Shown in pieces: positions 35,218 to 46,447 of a DNA stretch of 64,000 bases. The stretch is from Lucifuga dentata (taxonomy: Eukaryota > Chordata > Actinopteri > Ophidiiformes > Bythitidae). The first letter of the stretch is position 1; the number at the start of each line of letters is the position of its first letter. The stretch is taken from positions 62,001 through 126,000 of the forward strand of contig VXCM01002594.1 in assembly GCA_014773175.1 (NCBI GenBank), read 5' to 3'. Under the pieces are notes generated by a model. That model did not search any database. It worked only from the letters and a program-made list of their open reading frames with translations, and was not told where the DNA came from. The position numbers and the translations under genes were made by a program.

Positions 35218-38200
35218 AGAATATGGCAGCATCACCAGCTTTACTAGCCTATGATCAGCAAGAACCCTGTAATATAAGTACTGAAATCACTGTATATAAT
35301 TTTGAGTTTGTTATTAATGTTTCATCATGCACAACTTGCTTGAACATGTGGATGAATATCCAGTTTTCAGGCAGCAATTGAAAGTTGTGTCTTTTGCCTT
35401 CAATACTATCCATGGTGTCACCTTAAAAGTCCTCTTCAATTCGTAATGGCCTTCTGAATCAGCTCAATGACATTTTGTCACTATCTAGCGAGCTCTATTT
35501 GACTGCAGTGTCCAGTGGCATTATTGTTATGTGTTGTGTGGCCTGTATAGCTGCCAAGTGGAAAGTAGACATTTATATTCAATCCCAAAAGGTTTAAATA
35601 TTTGCTGTGAATGGCTAGATTTTGTGTAACTGGATGAATGTCATCTACCAGTTGTGTATTTGTGCAGCTAGTTTCACCATTTCTAGCCAAGAATTTGAAC
35701 TCGTATCAAAGTTAGTGAAATCTTGCATCTGTAATAATAGAATATATGGATGAGTTTGGCAAGTCTACCCTCAGAAGTGTTCATATTTTGCTATTGTAGT
35801 CAGTGTGCCAGGCTTGAAATAGTTTGCTCCAAAAGCAGAGGATGGAGAAAATGACCAGAAAAGAAGTCAAATATCACCCACTGTCCTTTCACCGGTGCCA
35901 TAACCACACCGTATGATATTTGGACAAATTATGGCCAGGAGGAGATATCAGAAGTAGAGATCTTCACAGAGCCACTAGTTCCTCAGAATTGAGTCTAATT
36001 GGGTCAGATTGGGTCCTGTGACACTGCCGCGAGTCTCAGGTCTGTCTGTCAATATGACTTATACCACATGTGGATTCGAATGGACTCGAGTGGGCTCCCT
36101 ATCAGCTCTAATCATGTGCTTTTTTGAGGTGAGATGGAGAGCATGAACAGAAGTACAAGAAAACTGTGGGATAAAAGCTGCATTTTAATTGGTGCTGCAT
36201 CATGCTGCTGCCAGTGTTGGTGTTCTCTCTTTATGTGGGTCTGTTCAGGTCGACCCATTTTGGATTGGGTCTAATTATCCTCGAGTCTAGTTTAGGTCAG
36301 GTCTGACTTTTTAATACATTATAGTTAATTTATGCATGCTGGATTGAGGTAGGTTTTCGACAGGTGTGGTTTGCACTGTGTCAAAAAATTTTGAACCATG
36401 ATGACCTCTAATCAGATGTAAAAAAGACAAAAGAGGAAAAATTCTGCTTGGGGGCTCTGCCCAAACAACACAAAAACAGGCTGAATCAGCAGGTTTTGAG
36501 TGCAAAACATGTTTTTTCCCTGAAAGTTGTACTCCATATGAAGTTACTGGGGCCTTTAGTATTTCACTAACTAATCAGTAGAAATGTGCAGGTGCTGAGA
36601 CGTCAGCATCAGCAAATACAATAACACTGCAGGACAGAAGTGCTAACAGGAAATTTTTTAACACCTGTTTCTTCTACACTGTCCCCTGTACAGTTAAATG
36701 CTGCTGAAGTGAGGAGTGATGAGGTCTCCAGCAGACACGGACAGGCCACAGCGAAATCATGTTCACCCGTGGCCTCTGTGCTAAGGCCTGTCTGTGTCAA
36801 TAACAGCAGACACTGACAGACGCCGACAGAGTTCAGACTGAGAGCGAGGCACAGCAGCACCTCTGACCTGATGTGGTTATGCAGAGGCACCAGCATTGTG
36901 GCAGCAAGAAGGCAAAACAAGCAGAGTCAGTGTAACGTACAGAATGGCTGTTCCTGCTGGGGTTCTGCACAACAAAAAAACACTTTACTATCCAAAATTA
37001 GAGACACCCGTCGGTGTTGAGCATGTAGTTCATGCTGTCCTAACAACTTTGCAACCATTCACTGCTTAAAGGAACATTCCACCTACATTTTCCAGAATGC
37101 CTTCAACTAGGCTCTGAACTTGTTGCATTTCAGCTATGAGTATTCTGTGTAAGTGGAATGATGATAGTGGTGCAAGTTGTTTCAGATGAGAAAATGCAAT
37201 GACATATTCATGTTTCTCAAAACAAAACGTGTTGATGCTGTATTGCATCTTTTGTCTACTGCATGTACAGGAATTTTATTAGAGCATTTACGCTCGTTAT
37301 AAAAGAAGTGGAGAATATATTTCGCAATCTCACTTTTTTTTTCCCATTTGTATAGTGTATTTTTTGAAATGTTGAGAATATTGTTTTGACTTCAAGATTT
37401 ACTTCAGCCTCTCTGGAACGAAACAGATAAGTCACCTTAGATAACTGCTGTCAAAAAATTATTTTAGAATAACATAAAACCTTGGCTTGTAGTTTTTTTG
37501 ACTGTGCACAGCCATTTGTTTACACCTCATCTAAAAGAACAAGCTGAGTGTGGCAACCCTTTCCTGATCTTAAACATGAGGTTTTAGAAAACATTCTTGA
37601 GGCAAAGTTATCAAAAAGTAAGGTCAGCTTTGCTGCTGTTAGCTTGGGAGAAGGAATATGTTATGGTCTCTAAACACCCACTCTTTGGGATTCTTTGATT
37701 CATCTCTATTTTGAAACTATTGATTAAATAAACCAAGAAAGTATGCCTACACTCAAAACAAACTGAAATGTACAGAACACTAATTACTGAACACGACTAT
37801 CCATGACCACATTGCTAAAAAATAAACATAAGATTTAACTTTCTAAGTGCATGTTAGATACCAAAAAAATGTGTGTGTGTGACTTGTAAAACTAGAATTT
37901 GCACTTGGATATTTGCAGCAAAAAACACATCTTCACTGCATAACATCAGAATCTATGTGTGGAATCATAACAGCTGCATCTGGTGTGTGGGCACACGTAT
38001 GCTTTTTACACACGCACACACACCTTACCCAATACTCGAGTCCTATGGGGGAAACACATGCTGACCTCATTCTTTCATCCTGAGCCACAGATTTATATTC
38101 ATGTTTATAAAGCACCTTTGAAAACATGTGAAACTAATTATGTTATGAACATTAATGGCAAGTGAGAAAAATGTAGTAAAAAAGTAAAAAGTAAAATATG

Positions 38201-39129
38201 TAGCCCATGATTCAGCTGGTGGCACTGGTGACATTGAGTATTTAGGCAGTCACACTGCTTCGTAATGTCACGCCGCGTCACCCTTTCCTCTGCCAGTATG
38301 TGTGCGTTGGTTTAGAGCTGAATAACAAGACAGAACAAACGAACCTCAACCTCAATTAACCTCTGCCATGCATCTATCAGCAGCCCACACATGACCTCAT
38401 GGATCACCACCTAACAACACTCACACATCAAACACTCTCACGCTTCACTGCTGTCTGAATCATGCAGGTTTCACCTTGTTGCAGGTTATCAATTTAAAAC
38501 ATATTTTGTCCTCTGCAGAATCATTCCAAATTTTAGCGTCTTAGAATCCTATCCCTCTCGCTGTGTTCTGAAGTCTGCAGCCATGAAGGAAGCCTCTCTG
38601 CAGAGCCTGTGTTGCACTGAGTCCTAGGTATCTCTGGGCTGGGTGTTTCATAGAGGTTACAGCATCCAATACAGTGGACATTTCATGCAACACAACAGTA
38701 GCATGGCAGTTTATGGACAGAATCACAACTAGAGGATAAACTTGTCTTCTCTGTGCTTCTGATCTTGGCATGGTGTGGCTAAAGCTTAAACAGAGGGGGG
38801 TAACAGTCTTTCCTAAAATGCATCTGAAGTCTGCAGGACCACTAAAGAGATTAGGTTACTTCTAGAGATAAGAAATGATTTAGTGTCTATCTAGGAGTTC
38901 TGAGCTGTATGGATGAGACCTGGTACTCCAAAATAGGACATTCATGTGGTGCTGTGCTGTAGCCTGCCCTGAAGGTGCAACATCTCCATCCCAGCACTTC
39001 TTAGACCAGGCCAGAGCCCATCCTGAAACTACAGGGCCTGTAGGCCAGCCTATGTGTGAAGAGCAACCCAACATCCATACTTAATTATTTAGGACATCAT
39101 CATTCTGTTCTTGCCATTATTTTACCAAC

Positions 39130-39443
39130 CTTTTCACTCTTATGATCTGATCCCTCATCGGCTTTATGTCTTGGAAGCTTTGCTGGTTGACAAGGCTGTA
39201 GACCAGTATGAATCCTTGACCGTTTTTGATGTAAAGGTCCCGCATAGAGGCGAACTGCTCGGTACCGGCAGTGTCCAGGATCTCCAAAACCGAGGGTGAG
39301 GAATCTACCTCGATCTCCTTGCGGTAAAAATCCTCTATGGTGGGGTCATACTTCTCAATGAACGTCCCGGTAACGAACTGCACAGTGAGGGCGGATTTCC
39401 CGACCCCACCGCTGCCCAGGACCACCACTTTATACTCGCGCAT
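39130..39443 (-). CDS. rap2a: RAP2A, coding exon 1 (residues 1-105)
   Basis: N-terminal part of the small GTPase Rap2A, which cycles between GDP and GTP and signals through Rap2 effectors such as TNIK, MINK1 and MAP4K4 to the cytoskeleton and cell adhesion. The P-loop GSGGVGKS is residues 10-17, switch [10 protein letters not shown] is 32-40 with the Rap2-type Phe39, and DTAGTE at 57-62 carries Thr61 as in all Rap proteins. The ATG at 39443 gives the canonical start [10 protein letters not shown]. The exon ends in the Arg105 codon with donor GTTGGT. Which teleost rap2a copy this is cannot be decided here. Confidence 0.97.
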
Positions 39444-40400
39444 TGCTCCCCTGGTTAGTGCATTAAATCAAGAGATTGTCGAGAGGTATCAATCTCCGCG
39501 CGTCATTGAAAAGACCTAAAATGTTCCTGCATTAAATACATTCACCACTCGTGTCCCATTTTGAACGGGTGTCAATAGAACAGTCTTGCTGGCCACTGCT
39601 CAGCTATGGAAGAGCACAAAGACTCGGTGCCCTAAGATGGATTTCATTGTAGAAATTTCCCCTCGCAGGCCAGACATGGATAACTACAGCAGCATCCGAG
39701 GACTGCGATTTTCCAAAATGTGCACCAGGAGGAAGAAAATTTCGGCCGATGATGAGGACCGTACAGGTTTTCATCTGCTTAGCTCACCCCTCTGTGCATC
39801 ATAAAAAAAAACAAACTTGCTCCATCGAAGACATTGGAAAAACGTTGTTAGTCCAGCAATTAAATACAGGCACGATTTTTGCAAGCTGGAAGCCGCTTAA
39901 GCAAAACTGGATAAACTAAAACTACTGCGACACTTAATTACACAACTTGCTTCTCTTTGTTTCTTTTTCACCATCTCTGGCATGTCTTCGTTTCTCTCTC
40001 GCTCACCAATGCAACCCCAGCAGCCATACTCTCGGGTGGAGACCCACCGCTTAACCACAGTCCCTGCTCGGCTCCCGTACCAAGGCAAGAATCGCACGGC
40101 CCCTCCTTCGGCAGATCGATGTGCAAACAGCCCAATGGCTGCCTCCGTTCGCTCCAGACCTCACTGCTTCCTGAATGAATGCCACACGGAGGGAGCCAGC
40201 GAAATGCGGCGCTTACATTTCTGTTCATGTGTTAAAAATTCCCATCATTCGGTTGCCCCAGTGACATCCACGGAGAGCTCGTCCAATCACAGCGGCAGCT
40301 TGAGGATGTGTATCCAAGAGGAGGAAAAAGCACTGGATGCTGTTGCTATGGTAACGTTGCAGTCAGTTGCTGAGGTCCAAATTTGAGAAAGCTGTAAATA
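39444..40400 (-). promoter_or_regulatory. rap2a: probable rap2a promoter and 5'UTR
   Basis: Immediately upstream of the rap2a ATG and richer in G, C and CpG than surrounding DNA (for example around 40010-40170). CCAAT boxes occur on the plus strand at about 40131 and 40284. No TATA box or start site can be fixed. A 134-codon plus-strand frame inside is judged spurious. About 0.4 kb separates this region from the end of mbnl2. Confidence 0.5.
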
Positions 40401-40789
40401 AACTGTCAAGACATAAACACTTAAGAAACATCATGTTGATGCAGCCTGCTTAACCAAGACAAACGATTTTGATTAGTTGATGATTAATATGGTAAAACGC
40501 AGTGGCACACTGATATGTTTTAAAAAGAACTGTTAAGATAAAATGGAGCATTTTTTTGAGAAACAAAATCATCCAACAAAATAACCACGGGGTGACAAAA
40601 CCAATGTTCCCAACTGGCAAATAATGAATTAATCAATTCAAGTTTAGTCATCAATCAGAGGAGGGTGTTTCTAATTGTGAATGAGATAACGTTTCTTTAA
40701 GCCACCAGAATAGAAAAATGGAAATCTTAAAAGTTATTAGAATGACTATGGCATGAAAATCATGCAAATGTAAAGTGCAAAATGAAATA

Positions 40790-42907
40790 ACACAGCATGG
40801 CATTTTCTTAACTTTTATTTCTTCCCAACACTGGATTTTAGACAAGTTTGGATTTACAGACACAAATCAATTCACGATAAAATAATGTATACTCATTCAC
40901 AAACAAAATAATTGCCACAAAAAGAGATTAAAATTTACAATAAGTTTAAATTTATACCCAGTCTGTAATGTTGCAGGAAGAATCAAATGTCACTGACTCC
41001 ATGTATAAACATGTGTAATAACATACAAGCAGTACTTTCAGCATCAAGCTTTTCTCAGGACAATGTCTGGGTTTGTCCAACAATCTTTCATTCTGCCTCA
41101 AAGTGAACATCTTGCAGCAATAATTTCACAGAACTGTTCAGAGAAATTTATCTGACTTTCAGCACAATATGGCATTCATCCTTACTCAATAATGACAATC
41201 TTATGAACAGAACAAAAGTAAGGCAAAGGTCACAAACCAACTCTGCTCAGGAATAAAACTGATTAGAAAGTGCTAAAAAGTATGTCAAATTAACATTCAC
41301 TTTACAAAACCCTTCTGTGTGGAATGTGCTGTTTGTGTGGAGCAACAATACATTAGGGAAGAACTGACAAATATATAAGGAACCTAGAGCCTTATAAGAA
41401 TCATGGTTTAGAAACAAAGTGAAGTTTAAAAAAAAACACCTCCTGACTTGTGTCTGTCAGAGTTTGGGGCACAACGACTGTGTCTGCTGTTGAGATATTA
41501 ACTGGTTGAAACAATACATAAAACAAAAAAGTCACATTTCCGAATATATTGTTTTATAGAACACTTACAGTGTTTGCCATGGCGTAAGAAAAAAATTTCA
41601 AGCTGTACATTCTAATGTTTTATGATGAAAAGAACACAAGGCTATTTAATGAACTAAAAAACATAGTTTTATCTTTGCAGTTTCAGACTGCCTAAGCAAC
41701 AGATTATTAAGCAGGCATATGAAATCACTGGGAAATGTACTTTTTGGGGGTAAAATTTGGTCTACACAACACATATTATAGGCCACATAAAAGCGTTTCC
41801 AAGGCATAATTATACAAAGCATGAACCAATTACCGGTAAGCTCATCCTTCCTCAAACATTCAGTCACTAAACATAGCTTGCCAAAGGCGAGTATACAACC
41901 ACACAAGGTCTTTTGAAGAACCTCCAGAAGAGCTAAAGTCAGTTTTATAAACTGCATTCATCATAAAACAGTGAACTGAATAAAACGTGTCTGCATAAAT
42001 GAACTGATTGTATTAATAGCATAAAAAAACTATCAGACTATATTATAGTAATCAGCAAAGGCCAACATTTGGTGTGTTATAGTCCTATAACAACACACTG
42101 TGGGAGCAATACCAGAAGACCAAATTGACAACCAAGCTGACCTATGAGCCAAATACCATTACGCAATAACACAACTTTAACAGATTGAATTGTGATTGTG
42201 TCGTCACCTCGACAAAGACGAAAAAGTTTCAGCAGCAACAACTGCTAACATCTCCTGCAGCAAACACATAAGAAATTCAAAGGCACACCAGGAGGTGGAG
42301 CACTGATCCTGTTCTATGTGGATAACAACAGCAAACCGAAAAGAGAGACTTGATATTTTCAAGAAATTTCCATAAGCCTGACTGCACTGTCAAATGACAC
42401 CTAATAACAGGTACTGAGTTAACATAAGTACTTTTTACAGATTTGTTCAAAACAATTACATCTGGCAACCATAAACAACTTTTCTCTAAAGAGCTTTTAT
42501 TACACCAGGTATTCACATGTGCACACAGTAAAATCCAGTTTAATTTGTGACAAAGATTCTATACTATCTCAGCTGGTTTTTTCCATTTGAATTTCCTGGT
42601 TGAATTTTAGGTAAGTTTCTTATGTCACTCGTGAATTGAAGACACTGCATTTATATAAGTTCTTAAAGTGACCAAATGTGTATCTGACCTCGTCAGATTT
42701 TCTGCGCTTACCAAGTTTGCATGTTAGTGCAGGTATGTATATACCACACATACATTAATCCTCTGTGACACAGCTGAGCCATGTAATTAGTTAACTTTTC
42801 TCAATGATCTCATCAGCATGCTGCTTGTTGTAGATTGTATGTTCTGCTGATTTGCTGTTTGGGACCTTTAACAGCAGCAACTTGGCACTGGCTTCTGTTT
42901 CTGCTGG
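40790..42907 (-). other. mbnl2: mbnl2 3' untranslated region
   Basis: AT-rich DNA after the mbnl2 stop codon with no frame resembling a known protein. A canonical AATAAA lies at 40819-40814 on the minus strand, giving a UTR of about 2.1 kb. Long 3'UTRs are usual for MBNL genes. Another TTTATT on the plus strand near 42495 could serve a shorter isoform. Confidence 0.6.
40814..40819 (-). terminator. mbnl2: candidate mbnl2 poly(A) signal
   Basis: AATAAA on the minus strand, followed within 30 bases by an A/T-rich stretch. It lies about 1.4 kb before the rap2a start codon, which is on the same strand. Confidence 0.5.
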
Positions 42908-42922
42908 TTACTTGAGGATGAT
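42908..42922 (-). CDS. mbnl2: MBNL2 last coding exon (IILK, stop)
   Basis: Fifteen bases ATCATCCTCAAGTAA follow the acceptor CCTCTGATATAG. They encode Ile-Ile-Leu-Lys then stop, the exact C-terminus of mammalian MBNL2, and continue in phase after ...ANQ. Too short for ORF finding; identified by family knowledge and splice sites. Confidence 0.9.
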   Translation of the reverse strand: MILK

Positions 42923-43110
42923 CTATATCAGAGGAAGAGGAGTTGTCATCATCATCTCCACTCGTCAACATCACCGGTTGCGAACGGTACCTGAGCTACG
43001 ACTGTAAAATATTCCCTCTTCAATCAAGAGAAGATTTAGAGCTTCTTATTAATTACTTTATAAAAATAAAAGAAAAAGACATTGACCCAAAGCAAAACAT
43101 GCAAAAAAAC

Positions 43111-43112
43111 NA

Positions 43113-43138
<26 letters not shown>
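43111..43138. repeat. poly(A) tract with N
   Basis: Homopolymer with a single-base gap at 43111, in the last mbnl2 intron. The open frame crossing it (42943-43197) is spurious. Confidence 0.9.
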
Positions 43139-43143
<5 letters not shown>

Positions 43144-43353
43144 TATGCAACACAGCTATTTGCAGATGGAAGACTGGTAGACTGCTGCTTGTCATAAGTA
43201 AAATGGGTGGGATGCAGCCTATTCTACTGAAAATCTAAGGATAGATGAAGCGTAATGCTAGCCTAAGCAAGCAGGGCAATGCTACCTGATTAAGAAGAAG
43301 TTCTTATTTGGTTTATAAGCTTTGCTATAAGAAACTTTGAAGTACAAGCAAAC

Positions 43354-43448
43354 CTGATTGGCTGGTGCAGTTGCTGCGTAGAGGACACTTGGAGCGGGCG
43401 TGCTTGCTGCAGACACAGTAGCAGGCGTAGCACTGTACATCATGGGCA
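43354..43448 (-). CDS. mbnl2: MBNL2 95-nt exon
   Basis: Encodes VPMMYSATPATVSAASTPAP and then SVLYAATAPANQ, matching the Ala/Thr/Ser-rich C-terminal region of MBNL2. The size, 95 nt, equals the corresponding mammalian exon, which is alternatively spliced; skipping it shifts frame to another C-terminus. The acceptor is TTGAAAAG at 43449 and the donor is CAG|GTTTGC at 43353. Confidence 0.9.
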
Positions 43449-43953
43449 CTTTTCAAGAAGGGAACCATGAAAGCAATGAAAAGGTAGGTGGAGCTTAATG
43501 GTATAGCAGTAGTTTTTACTCTGTCTTTCTCTTGCCAGACAAATACAAAATTACATTAACAGCAAGCCATCATTAGGTTACACCAGCAGATGGCACACAA
43601 TCACAAGACAAAGCAAGACAGCAGGGCAAAACACAATAGACAGGATCTGATGACAGACAAGTTTAGGAAATTTGCCCATAATGTGACATAGTTTAAAAAA
43701 ATTAAAAAAAAAGGATAAAAGCATGTGCAGCAATGCAACTAAAAGTGGTTTATAGATTTGAGAAAGCATAAGAGAGCAGAAAAACACTGAAAACTCTGAG
43801 ATACTAATCAAATTTCCTAATCCTCAGTGGATGCAAAAAAAAAAAAAAAAACCCAACAAAAAACTATGAACCAAATCAAACAAAGTACTAAAATTCATAA
43901 ACTGTGCTTTCACTTTTTGGGTGGATGTCTGAGGAAACATTATTACTTTGACC

Positions 43954-43954
<1 letters not shown>

Positions 43955-44000
<46 letters not shown>
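43955..44000 (-). promoter_or_regulatory. mbnl2: (UG)23 repeat 16 nt after the 36-nt mbnl2 exon
   Basis: (AC)23 on the plus strand is (GT)23 in the mbnl2 transcript, starting at intron position +16 after the donor at 44015. UG repeats are binding sites for CELF proteins and TDP-43, both known splicing regulators. A role here is inference; it may be a chance microsatellite. Confidence 0.5.
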
Positions 44001-44002
<2 letters not shown>

Positions 44003-44015
44003 GCAAGAGACTTAC

Positions 44016-44051
44016 CAACGTTGATAGTTGGAGTCATGCAATAGACTGATC
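44016..44051 (-). CDS. mbnl2: MBNL2 36-nt alternative exon
   Basis: Encodes (G)SVYCMTPTINV, matching GSVLCMTPATSIV of the mammalian protein. The length of 36 nt equals the mammalian cassette exon, so skipping preserves frame. The acceptor is CCTACAG at 44052 and the donor is GTAAGT at 44015. Too short for ORF calls; found by phase and homology. Confidence 0.88.
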
Positions 44052-44552
44052 CTGTAGGATTATGCAACAGAAAGTCGACAACGTGAGTTAGGCTGACGTT
44101 GCTTCTTAGTGTGATTCACACATCAATGTGATAAACAGGTGTGAACACACATTTAAAAAAAAAAAAATCACAGAGCAAGTTCAACAAAATGCTACATGTA
44201 CTTTCAAGCGCAAGGCAAGGAGACGCTAGCTAGTTTTCAGAGTAAAAGACAGGTAAGTTTGTATGTTTGCACAGGAAGAAATAAGCTGGTGATATACTTT
44301 AATCATGATGATTGATGCCAATAGTCAAAAACTCTTTAGTGTCAGAATAAGTATAAGATTTATTTTGGTTTGGCTCCAAATTAGCCTCTTGGCAATGTCA
44401 TTCTGCTGAGAATACAGAATCCATCTAGTGCGTGAAGTTCATGTAACAACATTTAGTGTGTAGAACAGTTTGGTGTTTCTCTGTCACGGAGCAGCATCAA
44501 TAACACCTACAGATCTCAAACTGAACAAATCTACACTACTTTAGAATACTAC

Positions 44553-44712
44553 CTGTGGGATAGAATGCCGCTGTGGGCTGCTGCTGCTGCTGATGTGGAT
44601 TTGCCAGAGCCTGCTGGTAGTGCAACAAATTGGGGAAGACAGAAGTGACTCCAATGCTCTTCTCAAGCACTTGTCTCTTTGGCAGAGACTGCAGGACACC
44701 ATGAGGAAAAGC
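44553..44712 (-). CDS. mbnl2: MBNL2 exon after the NLS exon (AFPHGVLQSLPKRQVLEKS...)
   Basis: Encodes 53 residues and one base: AFPHGVLQSLPKRQVLEKSI, then GVTSVFPNLLHYQQALANPH, then five Gln and PTAAFYPT. It matches the LPKRQALEK and LHYQQAL stretches of MBNL2. LPKRQ supplies the second half of a bipartite nuclear signal together with KRPL in the upstream 54-nt exon. The acceptor is TGTTGTAG at 44713 and the donor is GTAGTA at 44552. The Gln5 run is a small CAG-type repeat. Confidence 0.9.
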
Positions 44713-45055
44713 CTACAACATGACAAGAGGAGACATGAAACCTCCCTCATCTCTTTCTTTCTTCTCGGCTCTTTGTACACACTCTTAATACATAGTATGG
44801 ATTTAAAAAAAAAAACTGTAGACATAAAGGCTATTTTTACCACATCATGAAAAGTCAAGTAAGGTTTTAAAATAAAAATATCAATGTGGTAATGCAAATA
44901 TCCCTCAAATTAAGAATTTAAAGATAATGACTGTAACTGGTTCTATGCAGAAAGAGTATGTTAGCCTTGACGAGATTATAAACCACAATGGCAAAACTTA
45001 AAAGTCATTATAGTTACAGTTAATAGCAACATAAAAAAGCAAAAAGTGGAAATAC

Positions 45056-45109
45056 CAGGTCTACAGTTGCATCGAGGGGTCGCTTCATTGCTTTGGCAGT
45101 TGACTGAGT
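45056..45109 (-). CDS. mbnl2: MBNL2 54-nt NLS cassette exon
   Basis: Exactly 54 nt encoding TQSTAKAMKRPLDATVDL, the counterpart of the TQS.....KRPLEAT.DL exon of mammalian MBNL1 and MBNL2. That exon carries part of the nuclear localisation signal and is known to be repressed by MBNL protein itself. The acceptor TATTAAAAG at 45110 is weak in pyrimidines, as expected for a regulated exon, and the donor is GTATTT at 45055. Both neighbouring junctions are phase 0, so skipping keeps frame. Confidence 0.92.
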
Positions 45110-45761
45110 CTTTTAATAGCAGGCAGGAAGCACAGGATGACAGTAGAACAATGGGATTCAAGCGTATTCACACAGAGATTGCAGCGAGCACAGGTGCATC
45201 ATGGGGGGAGGGNGGGGGGGGGGATAAAAACAAAATAATCTGAATGTTATATACCTCATATAACATAATATGCACAAAAAAACTGATTTAATTCACAATG
45301 ATAACACTTTAACAGCAGCAATCGCATGTCTGCATAAGGGACTTTGGAAATTAATTACTCCAAAATGCTACAGTAACAATTGTTCATAATGTGTGTGTTT
45401 ATACTCCTCGAAGTGCTGAATCCAACCATGATTGTACCAACCATGTACTAACTACTTATGTAAATTAAAATTTTTTGGGCTGGTCAAAAATGAGACACTG
45501 CCAAACACATTTTACTGAAATAACATCACTTCAGCATCTGATCAGAAAAAAGTAAAAAATAGTTATTTTTAATTTAAGCCTTGTGAGAGGCCAAAGAACA
45601 CATTTCGTTGCAGTTAAAAAGTTTACGTTAAATCTGGTGTCAAAAGAACAAAACAATAAATTTGACGTTGTCGTGAACACGTCCCTCTCTCTATTAATTG
45701 CTCTGAAGTTGTTATTAATGGCAAAGTAACTTTCCAGCAGGCTTAATGATAAAGGGCTTAC

Positions 45762-46016
45762 CATGGCTGCAGCTGAAGTCTGGGCTGCCACAGCGGTCTG
45801 AATGGCCTGCTGTTGACTCGCTTTTATTTTTTCCTGTAAGTGTGTGGGAGGGTGAAAGTACTTGCACTTCTCCCTGCTGCAGCAGCTCTTGATGTAGTCC
45901 ATGCAAACAGTGACAGTGTTCTGACTGCTGTCAACCGTCGCGCCGTCAGTGGGGTGAGCAAAGCGGCAATCTATCTCCCCTCTCGCACAGCTTCCCCTCT
46001 GAAACTCACGGCACAC
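45762..46016 (-). CDS. mbnl2: MBNL2 exon with zinc fingers 3 and 4
   Basis: Encodes 85 residues. Zinc finger 3 is [20 protein letters not shown] then H (C-X7-C-X6-C-X3-H), and zinc finger 4 is [19 protein letters not shown] (C-X7-C-X4-C-X3-H). These fingers bind GC steps in YGCY RNA. An Ala/Gln-rich helix-like tail ([15 protein letters not shown]) follows. One oddity is Cys instead of the usual Arg just before the second zinc Cys of finger 4. The acceptor is CTCTCAG at 46017 and the donor is GTAAGC at 45761, phase 0. Confidence 0.95.
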
Positions 46017-46102
46017 CTGAGAGGAGTGGTTATAAGGACAGTGAGGAAAAATAAGCATGTGGTTAACATGTCTATTCTCGTGAGGAAGAATAGCTTTGGT
46101 AC

Positions 46103-46306
46103 CTGTAGTTTGTCTGCACGCAGAAACTTCTGTGAGGAGGCAGAAGAAGAAAGAGAAGGAGAGGAGGAGCTCTGGAACATGACAGGTGGGTTGGCAGGGA
46201 TGATCATTGGAGTTCTGGGGAGCATCTCTGGGGCAACAAGGCTCATTCCGTGGTTCAAGGGTCTAATGTAAGGACCGTAACCAAGGCCGGTATTTGCGCC
46301 AAGTCC
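46103..46306 (-). CDS. mbnl2: MBNL2 linker exon between zinc-finger pairs
   Basis: Encodes the 68-residue flexible linker [20 protein letters not shown]...[20 protein letters not shown]... ending [10 protein letters not shown]. The frame of conserved bits (GxNT, PYxxP, LPxTP, QKxLRxDKL) matches MBNL2, but the middle has a Ser-rich run ([13 protein letters not shown]) in place of the usual GSPPVTVPGS. The acceptor is TTTGCCCAG at 46307 and the donor is GTACCA at 46102. The linker spaces the two finger pairs for RNA looping. Confidence 0.92.
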
Positions 46307-46447
46307 CTGGGCAAAGAAAATGTTGGCAGTGCTATCACATCATGCAAAGAAGTGAATGTTGACTTTTGTGAATTCTTCATATTCAGGAGATTCACTCGTA
46401 TGATGTTAGGATATACTGCCACTACAGTATTTATACTGATTGTATGT

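Larger units (their letters stand above)
30954..39129 (-). other. rap2a: rap2a intron 1, non-coding
   Basis: An 8.2 kb intron between the two coding exons. The donor is AAAAG|GTTGGT (GT at 39129-39128) and the acceptor is TCTGTTCTCAG at 30954, splitting the Arg105 codon after its second base. Inside are family A copy 4, a palindromic MITE at 34135 and a short perfect hairpin at 35177. No further exon is evident. Confidence 0.9.

Noticed and set aside
37061..37250. CTTAAAGGAACATTCCACC stretch, and a similar CTTAAAGGAGCACC at 50318, as further family A copies
   Set aside because: Only the first eight bases resemble family A; the following sequence differs and no second terminal repeat was found.
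39982..40386. 134-codon plus-strand open frame upstream of rap2a
   Set aside because: Low-complexity, GC-richer promoter DNA; no recognisable domain, no splice or poly(A) context, and strand opposite to all genes. Other frames in the same stretch are also open.
45840..46271. 143-codon plus-strand open frame
   Set aside because: Antisense shadow of two mbnl2 coding exons and the intron between them; the minus-strand reading has clear zinc-finger homology.
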